NCBI GenBank assembly: GCA_040508515.1
Contig: JBEVMS010000182.1
Location: 1-23,122 of the forward strand
Direction of reading: 5' to 3'
Length of the DNA: 23,122 nt
Source of the DNA: JBEVMS01 sp040508515
Lineage (GTDB): Bacteria; Pseudomonadota; Gammaproteobacteria; Xanthomonadales; Rhodanobacteraceae
The translations under genes were made by a program, and so were the position numbers. The notes beneath the pieces are model-generated. The model was given only the letters and a program-made list of their open reading frames with translations, was not told the DNA's origin and searched no databases. How positions within the stretch are numbered: position 1 is the first letter of the stretch; every line of letters starts with the position of its first letter. Below, piece by piece: positions 6,829-13,125 of the stretch.

Positions 6829-6898
6829 CACATGAAGCGCCTTGGTGCACTGTTTCGTCAATGGTGATCAAAACCTCCGGTTTGTTGCGCTTCATGTG
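6829..6898 (-). repeat. 12-bp perfect inverted repeat with 46-nt spacer
   Basis: CACATGAAGCGC at 6829-6840 is matched by its exact reverse complement at 6887-6898. Inside lies a smaller hairpin AAACC-TCC-GGTTT. On the minus strand this is the 5' leader of the exported protein at 6791, about 38 nt upstream of the start. It could be a structured RNA leader or a pair of binding sites. Confidence 0.6.
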
Positions 6899-6947
6899 TA
6901 AAGTCCTGGAGTGCCCAGTTTTAAACGACTAGGGCCCGCCAGACAAC

Positions 6948-7427
6948 TTACAGTCCCAAATCGCTCAGGCTGGGGTGATCGTCGGGGCGACGTCCCTGCG
7001 GCCAGAGGAACTTGCGCTCGGACTCGGCGATCGGCAGGTCATTGATCGATGCGTGACGGTGCTGCATCACGCCATGCGGGTCGAATTCCCAATTTTCATT
7101 GCCATAGGAACGAAACCAGTTACCGCCCTGGTCACACCACTCGTAGGCGAAGCGGACCGCGATGCGATTGTCATCAAATGCCCACAGTTCCTTGATCAGG
7201 CGATATTCCCGTTCTTTAGCCCATTTACGGCTGAGAAATTGCACGACCTCGGCGCGGCCATGCACGAATTCTGCGCGGTTGCGCCACTGGGTATCGACGG
7301 TATAAGCCAGCGATACCTTGTGTGGATCGCGCGAGTTCCAGCCATCTTCCGCCATGCGTACTTTTTGCGCGGCACTTTCACGGGTGAAGGGGGGGACCGG
7401 GATGCGTGTATCGGTGGGATGATTCAT
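6948..7427 (-). CDS. DUF1348 (NTF2-like) protein
   Basis: A 159-aa soluble protein of the DUF1348/SnoaL-like NTF2 fold. The family pattern is seen along its length: FTRESAAQKVRMAEDGWNSRDP, SLAYTVDTQWRNRAEF, FLSRKWAKEREYRLIKELWAF, RIAVRFAYEWCDQGGNWFRSYGNENWEFD, and a closing segment ESERKFLWPQGRRP. These cone-shaped folds bind small hydrophobic ligands; no reaction is established for this family. The length is normal. ATG 7427 has AGGA 8 nt upstream. It is divergent from the exonuclease gene and has no operon partner. Confidence 0.92.
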   Translation of the reverse strand: MNHPTDTRIPVPPFTRESAAQKVRMAEDGWNSRDPHKVSLAYTVDTQWRNRAEFVHGRAEVVQFLSRKWAKEREYRLIKELWAFDDNRIAVRFAYEWCDQGGNWFRSYGNENWEFDPHGVMQHRHASINDLPIAESERKFLWPQGRRPDDHPSLSDLGL

Positions 7428-7731
7428 AGGCTGATCCTAGGGATTCGAGTGACGGACGCGAGGATGCTCGCAATTTGTGCTCTTCGGCTTCGATTTCTTC
7501 ATGGCTACACCCTCGTTGCTTGAGAGGTAGTTTCGCCGAATCCACTTACTTTGGGCGGGCTCGAAATTCGAGGGCACCCTTGGAAGAGTAGCTATGTGCC
7601 AACCGCGACGATGGGGGCGCCATGCTGCCGTCGTGCCGCGTGGAACCGCGCCTAAAGCCGCGCCGGCGGTATCGATCAGCCGCTAGAATACCCGCGGTGC
7701 CGCTTTCGGCGCGGTGTCCACAAGGCCTGAC
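7428..7731. other. Divergent intergenic region with a small palindrome
   Basis: About 300 bp separate two divergent genes. I see no credible gene. CTCGAA-A-TTCGAG (7560-7572) is a perfect 13-bp palindrome that could be a regulator site. No convincing -35/-10 pair was picked out by eye. Confidence 0.5.
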
Positions 7732-8394
7732 GTGTTCGATCAACCCATCGTGATGCTGGATTTCGAGACCACGGGTTTAAGCCCCACCGCCGGTGACCGC
7801 ATCACCGAAGTGGCGGCGCTGCGTATTGTCGACGGGGCGGTGACGGAGCGCTTCGTCAGTCTGGTCAACTGCGGCGCGCGGATTCCTTCGTATGTCACTG
7901 CCTTGACAGGAATCAGCCAGCGCATGGTCGATGCGGCGCCACCGGTAGCGCAGGTGCTGCCGCAACTGTTGGCGTTTGTCGGTGCCGATACGCTGGCCGC
8001 ACACAACGCGAGTTTCGACGAAAAATTTCTGCAAGCCGAATGCCAGCGTCAGCGCTTGGCGCCTCGGCATCGGGGGCTGGTCTGCTCGCTGAAGCTGGCG
8101 CGGCGCATGTTGCCGGGGCAGGCCAGCTACAAATTGGCTGGTCTGGCGCACTCGCTGAAGCTGCGCTTCAACGGCGCCGCGCATCGCGCCGAGGCTGATG
8201 CGGAGGTCTCGGCACAATTGTTGCTGCACATTGGCGAGCGTTTATGCCACCGCTATGATCGTCGCGCGATCGCGCCAAGCTTGTTGGAAGCGATCAACCG
8301 GCAAAGCGCGGCCAAGGTGGGTGCGTTCCTCCATCGCAGTCTGACGCTTGCGCCGATGTGCGCCCAGGCTAACGATGTTGCCCTCGCTGGATAG
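7732..8394 (+). CDS. DEDDh 3'-5' exonuclease (DnaQ-like)
   Basis: A 220-aa exonuclease domain of the DnaQ/epsilon class that removes nucleotides from 3' ends with two metal ions. The motifs are complete: Exo I DFETTG with Asp10 and Glu12, Exo II HNASFD with Asp96, and Exo III HRAEADAE with His151 and Asp156. The domain fills residues 5-165; about 55 C-terminal residues form a helical tail without a recognised domain, so it is neither a polymerase fusion nor a UvrC-like fusion. The GTG at 7732 is chosen because AAGG lies 6 nt before it; the GTG at 7714 has none. It may be a stand-alone repair exonuclease or an accessory epsilon paralogue. It is co-directional with the phosphatase gene 80 bp downstream. 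Confidence 0.9.
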   Translation: MFDQPIVMLDFETTGLSPTAGDRITEVAALRIVDGAVTERFVSLVNCGARIPSYVTALTGISQRMVDAAPPVAQVLPQLLAFVGADTLAAHNASFDEKFLQAECQRQRLAPRHRGLVCSLKLARRMLPGQASYKLAGLAHSLKLRFNGAAHRAEADAEVSAQLLLHIGERLCHRYDRRAIAPSLLEAINRQSAAKVGAFLHRSLTLAPMCAQANDVALAG

Positions 8395-8474
8395 CCGGCC
8401 GGTGCTAGGCTGCGTGCTTGAATTTTGATCTGGACCTCAACCTGCGAGGGTGCGGTTCTTTGCGAGGGAATGCG

Positions 8475-9146
8475 ATGAACAAGCTCACCGCCGTATTCGA
8501 TCTGGATGGCACTCTGGTCGATACGCTGCCGGACTTCACCTTGTCGATCAATCGGCTATTCGCTCGCATGGGTCTGGCGGCGGCCAGCGAAGTGGAGTTG
8601 CAGCCGATGCTGGGCGATGGCCCCACGGTTTTTCTGGAACGCGCGCTGGCGGCGCGCGGCGTCGATGCCGATGCGCGCATGCAGGCGGATTTCATTGACG
8701 ACTACACCGACTATGCGGCGGTCGATTCACAGCTCTATCCGGGCATGGCCGAGGCACTGGTGGCCTTGCGTCGGCAGGGATTGCAATTAGCGGTGTGCAC
8801 CAATAAACCGGTCGCCTCCACCATGCTCTTGCTGCGTGCGTTGCAGATCGACGAGCTGTTTGTGGCGATCGTCGCGGGTGACAGCCATCCGTTCCGCAAG
8901 CCCGATCCGCGTCATTTGCTGCACACGTTGCAGCAGGCGGGCACGCAGCCTTCGCGCGCGGTGATGATTGGCGACAACCGCAACGACTACCTCGCTGCCC
9001 AAGGTGCGGGCACTGCCTTCGTGTTCGCCGAGTGGGGTTACGGTCAGTTGGACGGGCCGTTGGACATCCACGGCATGCGGGCCGACTCACCGCTGCAATT
9101 GATCACGGCGGTTCCGCAATTGCTGGCGCTGGCACAAGCCGGTTGA
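8475..9146 (+). CDS. gph: HAD hydrolase, phosphoglycolate phosphatase-like
   Basis: A 223-aa haloacid dehalogenase phosphatase that probably dephosphorylates 2-phosphoglycolate, a by-product of repairing 3'-phosphoglycolate DNA ends. HAD motif I is FDLDGTLVDT with nucleophile Asp9 and Asp11. Motif II is VCTNKP with Thr109, motif III Lys142 in FRKPDP, and motif IV MIGDNRND with Asp167 and Asp171. A helical cap lies between about residues 15 and 85. The start ATG 8475 has GAGGGA 5 nt upstream; the longer in-frame ATG at 8418 gives a foreign N-terminus. It follows the exonuclease gene, a sensible DNA-repair neighbour. Related HAD phosphatases share these motifs, so the substrate is likely but not certain. 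Confidence 0.88.
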   Translation: MNKLTAVFDLDGTLVDTLPDFTLSINRLFARMGLAAASEVELQPMLGDGPTVFLERALAARGVDADARMQADFIDDYTDYAAVDSQLYPGMAEALVALRRQGLQLAVCTNKPVASTMLLLRALQIDELFVAIVAGDSHPFRKPDPRHLLHTLQQAGTQPSRAVMIGDNRNDYLAAQGAGTAFVFAEWGYGQLDGPLDIHGMRADSPLQLITAVPQLLALAQAG

Positions 9147-9241
9147 TCTGCGTCGATGGGTTTTCAAATCAGGCTACCGCACTAGCGTTGGCGGGCTGAA
9201 GAGGTGGCGCCGTCATCGCGGACTTAGCGTAGACAAAGGAG

Positions 9242-9266
9242 CGCGGCGCAGGTAGCTCGCGCCGCG
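9242..9266. terminator. Hairpin between convergent genes
   Basis: CGCGGCGC (9242-9249) and GCGCCGCG (9259-9266) form a perfect 8-bp GC stem with a 9-nt loop between the convergent gph-like and aldo/keto reductase genes. There is no T-run, so it is a weak terminator candidate or an mRNA 3'-end stabiliser. Confidence 0.4.
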
Positions 9267-9285
9267 ACCCCGTGTTGTGTGCGGG

Positions 9286-10167
9286 CTAGTTGGTTGCTGC
9301 CTTGCGACCTTGCGCATCCAGCGTGGCGAAGTCGGCGTCGGTCAAAGGGAGCTCGGCGGCGGCCACGTTTTCAACCTGGTGAGCCGGATTGCCGGTGCCG
9401 GGAATCGGCAGCATTACCGGCGAACGCTTTAGCAGCCACGCCAGCGCTACTTGGCTGCGTGTGGCGCCGAGTTTGTCGGCGACCTGGGTAAGCGCCGAGT
9501 CCGGACCGGTCAGCACGCCGGCGGCCAGCGGGTGCCAGGGGATGAAGCCGATGCCCTGCTGTTCGGCGTAGTCGAGCACATCCTCGCTGCCTCGATCGGT
9601 GAGGTTGTAGCGATTCTGCACGCTGGCCACGGTGAAGAATTTCTGCGCGGCCTTGATTTCCTCCACGCTCACTTCGCTCAAGCCCACGTGACGGATGAGG
9701 CCTTCTTTCTGCATGGCGGCGATCGCGGCGAATTGTTCGTCGCGCGGCACCTTGGCATCGATGCGGTGCAATTGCCATAGGTCGATCCGCTCCACGCCCA
9801 GCCGGCGCAAGCTCATCAGCACGCATTGGCGCAAGTATTCGGGACGCCCCAGCGGCATCCACTTGTCCGGTCCGTGTCGCGTAAAGCCACCCTTGGTAGC
9901 GATCACCAGGCCCTGGTAAGGGTGTAGCACTTCGCGGATCAAATCCTCGCTGACGTTGGGACCGTAGCTGTCGGCGGTATCGATGAAGTTGATGCCCAGC
10001 TCAGGAAGTTTGCGAAGCGTGGCGCGCGCCGCCGTGCCGTCGGCCGGCTCGCCCCAGATGCCCTTACCGGTGATGCGCATGGCGCCAAAGCCTAGGCGAT
10101 GGATCGTGAGGTCGCCGCCGAGTTGAAATTGGCCCGAGGCGGCGGCGTTGGTTTGGATGGTAGACAT
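9286..10167 (-). CDS. Aldo/keto reductase (second, shorter type)
   Basis: A 293-aa NADPH-dependent AKR. The tetrad is Asp63 (FIDTADSYG), Tyr68, Lys92 (IATKGGF) and His134 (WQLHRID). Cofactor-binding regions are seen at WHPLAAGVLTG (about 214) and PVMLPIPGTGNPAHQVENVAA (about 255). It belongs to the group of plain oxidoreductases that includes YdbC and pyridoxal-reductase-like enzymes, and differs clearly from the AKR at 5252. ATG 10167 has GGAG 5 nt upstream. The terminator at 10228-10256 separates it from the hydrolase gene upstream, so it probably has its own promoter between 10168 and 10227, or relies on read-through. The substrate is unknown. Confidence 0.93.
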   Translation of the reverse strand: MSTIQTNAAASGQFQLGGDLTIHRLGFGAMRITGKGIWGEPADGTAARATLRKLPELGINFIDTADSYGPNVSEDLIREVLHPYQGLVIATKGGFTRHGPDKWMPLGRPEYLRQCVLMSLRRLGVERIDLWQLHRIDAKVPRDEQFAAIAAMQKEGLIRHVGLSEVSVEEIKAAQKFFTVASVQNRYNLTDRGSEDVLDYAEQQGIGFIPWHPLAAGVLTGPDSALTQVADKLGATRSQVALAWLLKRSPVMLPIPGTGNPAHQVENVAAAELPLTDADFATLDAQGRKAATN

Positions 10168-10227
10168 GAGCACTCCAACAGCGTGGGGGAAGGGAGAATC
10201 CTCGTTCTGGGGGCGTCGGCACCCATT

Positions 10228-10256
10228 AAAAGGCCGCGCGCTTTTGCGTGCGGCCT
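10228..10256 (-). terminator. Rho-independent terminator of the alpha/beta hydrolase gene
   Basis: On the minus strand AGGCCGCACGC and GCGCGCGGCCT form an 11-bp stem (one G/T wobble) with loop AAAA, followed by TTTTAA. It lies 31 nt after the hydrolase stop codon. Confidence 0.85.
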
Positions 10257-10286
10257 GGGGATAACGGGTTCATCCGAACATGCAAT

Positions 10287-11117
10287 TTATTTGAGGAACG
10301 CAAGCAACGCCCGATTGACCTCCTCCGCGTGCGTCCAAAGCAGGCCGTGTGGAGCGCCGGGAAGCTCGACGTAGTTGACGTCGGCGATCAGCTTGGCCGC
10401 CCGCCGCCCCGTTGAGTCAACCGGCAGGATGCGATCGGCATCGCCATGGATCACCAAGGTCGGCACGTCGATCGCCTGCAGATCGCTTCGGAAATCTTCG
10501 ATCCAGGCGTTGACGCAATCGAGCGTGGCCTTCGCCGACGCGGTTGCCGCGAGATTCCAATTGGCCTCGATCGTGCGCTCGCTGATGCGCTGCCCGCCGA
10601 GTACATCGGCGTTGTAGAAGTTGTGTAGGAAGTCCCACAGAAAGGCAGGACGGTCCGCCACGATGGCTTGGCGAATGCCGGCAAATACCGCCGCGTCGAC
10701 ACCCTCCGGGTTATCCGAGGACTTCAGCAGGAACGGCGTCACCGCAGCCAGCAAGCCGGCACGGCGAATCCGGGCCGAGCCATATTTGGCCAGGTAGCGC
10801 GCCACTTCGCCGCCGCCCATCGAGAAGCCGACGATATCGGTTTCGACCAGATCCAATTGCACCAACACGGCTTCCAGATCGGCGGCCAGGGTGTCGTAGT
10901 CGTAGCCCACCGACGGCTTGCTGGAGCGGCCAAAGCCACGCCGATCGTAGGTGATCACGCGATGCCCAGCCGCCAGCAGCGCAGCGGTCTGCTTTTCCCA
11001 GGATGCGCCGTTCAACGGCCATCCGTGAATCAGCACCACCGGTTGGCCGCTGCCCTGATCCTCGTAGTACAGCTCGATGGGCGCGGAGTTTTCTTGACCG
11101 ACTGTGATAAAGCTCAT
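10287..11117 (-). CDS. Alpha/beta hydrolase, non-haem haloperoxidase type
   Basis: A 276-aa alpha/beta hydrolase closely resembling cofactor-free chloroperoxidases/arylesterases. The triad is Ser99 in the nucleophile elbow GFSMGGGE, Asp228 in HGDADRILP and His257 in PGAPHGLL; the oxyanion loop is HGWP (31-34). The segment YDRRGFGRSSKP (58-68) is typical of the group. These enzymes hydrolyse esters and, with peracetate, halogenate in vitro; the natural substrate is generally unknown. ATG 11117 is set by AGGAG just upstream; a 50-residue extension from 11267 has no site and no family match. It is divergent from the sigma-factor gene and shares a 243-bp intergenic region with it. Confidence 0.92.
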   Translation of the reverse strand: MSFITVGQENSAPIELYYEDQGSGQPVVLIHGWPLNGASWEKQTAALLAAGHRVITYDRRGFGRSSKPSVGYDYDTLAADLEAVLVQLDLVETDIVGFSMGGGEVARYLAKYGSARIRRAGLLAAVTPFLLKSSDNPEGVDAAVFAGIRQAIVADRPAFLWDFLHNFYNADVLGGQRISERTIEANWNLAATASAKATLDCVNAWIEDFRSDLQAIDVPTLVIHGDADRILPVDSTGRRAAKLIADVNYVELPGAPHGLLWTHAEEVNRALLAFLK

Positions 11118-11310
11118 GGAGTCTCCTACGTGCGTGATGGGGAGCGAAAAGCGTCGTGCATGGATGGTGACATTAGCGCTGCAAGTCACACCGGTCGATA
11201 CCGGCATGGCCCGGCATAACTGCGCCAGATGCCCAGGATGGCCCACTGGCGGTGAAGCGTGTGGCAAGCGCTGGTTTCATCGGGACGTCATACACGCGCG
11301 CTAGTTTGCC

Positions 11311-11340
11311 GGGTTGTCGCAGCTTCGCCGGCGACAATTC
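11311..11340 (+). promoter_or_regulatory. Leader dyad upstream of the ECF sigma gene
   Basis: TTGTCGC (11314-11320) and GCGACAA (11331-11337) are perfect 7-bp arms around a 10-nt spacer; three more pairs, two of them G-T, extend the fold if it is RNA. It ends 20 nt before the GTG start of the sigma gene and just before the ribosome-binding site. It may be an operator or a 5' leader hairpin. Confidence 0.4.
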
Positions 11341-11360
11341 GGGCCGGCCGGGGAGTGCAT

Positions 11361-11879
11361 GTGACGCTGGAATCGCAACAAGGTCTGTTAACGCTGTTTG
11401 CCGAACAGCGTGCGTCGCTCAATGGCTATTTCCTGCGCCGGGTGACGCATGCGTGGGATGCGCAGGATCTGCTGCAAGAGCTTTATCTGCGACTGCTGCG
11501 CTCGGTGCGTCAGCGCAGCGAGGACATTCGCAATCCCGAGGCGTACCTCTATACCGTGGCGGCCAATCTGCTGAAGGAGCACGCGGTGATGCAGCAGCGT
11601 GCACCGCTGGGCAGCGATGGGCTGGACGAAGTGATCGAGCGATTGGCCACTCCTTGCGACGCGGGCGCCGATGTCGATCGTCAGCTGCGGCGGCAGCGAC
11701 TGAGCCAGTTGCTAGGGCAACTGTCACCGAAGTGTCGCGCCGTGCTGGTGATGCACTACCGCGATGAGTTGGGTTATCGGCAGATTGGTGAGCAGTTGGG
11801 CATATCGTTCCACATGGTCAAGAAATACATCGTCAAGGCGCTCACCGTATGCCGCCAAGGAATGGCACGGTATGACTGA
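11361..11879 (+). CDS. ECF sigma factor, FecI type
   Basis: A 172-aa extracytoplasmic-function sigma factor that directs RNA polymerase to a small target set, normally its own receptor operon. Region 2 is at about residues 10-75, with DAQDLLQELYLRLL (33-46) contacting core polymerase and the -10 element. Region 4 is at about 115-165, with LSPKCRAVLVMHYRDELGYR and the helix-turn-helix QIGEQLGISFHMVKKYIVKAL binding the -35. The linker and size match FecI-like iron-starvation sigmas. The start is GTG 11361, with GGGAG 5 nt upstream; longer frames lack a site. Its last 8 nt overlap the anti-sigma gene, so the two are translated together. Confidence 0.93.
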   Translation: MTLESQQGLLTLFAEQRASLNGYFLRRVTHAWDAQDLLQELYLRLLRSVRQRSEDIRNPEAYLYTVAANLLKEHAVMQQRAPLGSDGLDEVIERLATPCDAGADVDRQLRRQRLSQLLGQLSPKCRAVLVMHYRDELGYRQIGEQLGISFHMVKKYIVKALTVCRQGMARYD

Positions 11880-12996
11880 TTCAACGCATGCGCCGCGCCG
11901 CACGGTTTCGCGACGGCTGACCGAGCAGGCGGCGCAATGGTATCTGGAGCAGGGCGAGGGCCTCGGCGAAAAGTCGCGCGCAGAGTTCCTGCGCTGGCTA
12001 TGCGCCTCGCCCGATCATCTGGCCGAATACCTGGCGATTGCCCGCCTGCATGGTGATTTGAAGGCAGTGACTTTGGCCGAATCGGCCAGCGTCGCGCAGT
12101 TGATTGCGCTGGCGCAGGCCGAACCATCGGTAGTCGACCTGCCGCTGGCGCGGGCTGTGCGTCCGGCTGCGCCAGCCACCGAATACATCGGCGCCGGCCC
12201 CCGACGGCGTGTTCGCCTCGGCCTGGTGGCGGTCTTGCTCGGCGTGGCGCTGCTCAGTGGCGCTGCGATGTGGCGAGCAGCCGCGGATCGGCCGCTTGCC
12301 TATGCTGCGACCCATACGCCGCGCAGGGTAACCCTACCCGATGGCAGCGTGGTCCAGCTCGATCGGAGAAGCACAATTGCAGTGCGTTTCAGCGCGCGGC
12401 AGCGTCGGATTGAACTGCTGCAAGGGCGTGCGCTGATCGACGTCGGCAAGGATTCGACGAGACCGCTTCTGGTTCAGTTCGGGCCCAACACCTTGCAGGA
12501 TGTCGGCACCGTGTTCGGACTCAGCCTGGGTGCGCACGAAAGCACGGTGACGGTACTCAGCGGTGAGGTTCGTGTACTGAGGCAATTACCCTCATCGGCC
12601 AACGTTTCAGCGCCCGCGTCCAGCATGCCGGCTACCGGCACGTTGGCGATATTGCACGGCGGGCAGCAAGCGCAGATGGATGCTGCCGGCGAACTGACCA
12701 AACTGGCCGCAGCGGATCTGGCGCAGGCCACCGCATGGCTGCCCGACACGATCGCATTCGATCACCGCACGGTGGCCGAGGTGGCGCGCCGGTTCGATGC
12801 CTATACGTCCAAACCGCTGCGCATCGAAGACCCTGCACTGGCGGCGCTGCGTATCAGTGGCGTGTTCCATGCGCGCGACAGCGAGGCTTTTCTGTCCTAC
12901 CTGCAGACGCTACCGGGTGTGCATGTGCGGCGCGAAGCGGACAGCATCCGGGTGACCCGCATGGCCTCGGTCGGTAGCGAGCCAGGCCGGCTGTAA
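11872..12996 (+). CDS. FecR-type anti-sigma factor / signal transducer
   Basis: A 374-aa inner-membrane protein that holds the ECF sigma inactive until the outer-membrane receptor binds its ligand. The cytoplasmic N-terminal sigma-binding domain (DUF4880-like, about residues 13-65) has the AAQWYLEQ and RAEFLRWL helices. One membrane helix follows at about 114-134. The periplasmic FecR domain (about 146-240) shows VTLPDGSVVQLDRRSTIAV and LLQGRALIDV. A C-terminal STN-like/DUF4974-like segment (about 293-364) contains FDHRTVAEVARRFDAY and ISGVFHARDSEAFLSYL. It overlaps the sigma gene by 8 nt (ATGACTGA), with AAGGAA about 9 nt upstream. The receptor gene follows 129 nt later. The length is slightly above typical because of an Ala/Ser/Pro-rich insert near 240-260. 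Confidence 0.94.
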   Translation: MTDSTHAPRRTVSRRLTEQAAQWYLEQGEGLGEKSRAEFLRWLCASPDHLAEYLAIARLHGDLKAVTLAESASVAQLIALAQAEPSVVDLPLARAVRPAAPATEYIGAGPRRRVRLGLVAVLLGVALLSGAAMWRAAADRPLAYAATHTPRRVTLPDGSVVQLDRRSTIAVRFSARQRRIELLQGRALIDVGKDSTRPLLVQFGPNTLQDVGTVFGLSLGAHESTVTVLSGEVRVLRQLPSSANVSAPASSMPATGTLAILHGGQQAQMDAAGELTKLAAADLAQATAWLPDTIAFDHRTVAEVARRFDAYTSKPLRIEDPALAALRISGVFHARDSEAFLSYLQTLPGVHVRREADSIRVTRMASVGSEPGRL

Positions 12997-13125
12997 GAAA
13001 AAATTCATCGAATCGACGGTACCCGAAACCCTCGCCGAGCACTCGTAGATAGGTAGCTGGCCAACGTGCGGCCTCATCGTCGCGCGATGGCTTCGTCGCT
13101 TACCCATTTAAGGTCTCGCTTTCTC

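Noticed and set aside
6810..6880. Possible leader peptide (TTG start after GGAGG) within the inverted repeat before the exported-protein gene
   Set aside because: Spacing from GGAGG to TTG is only 2 nt and the 16-residue product has no attenuation-like codon run.
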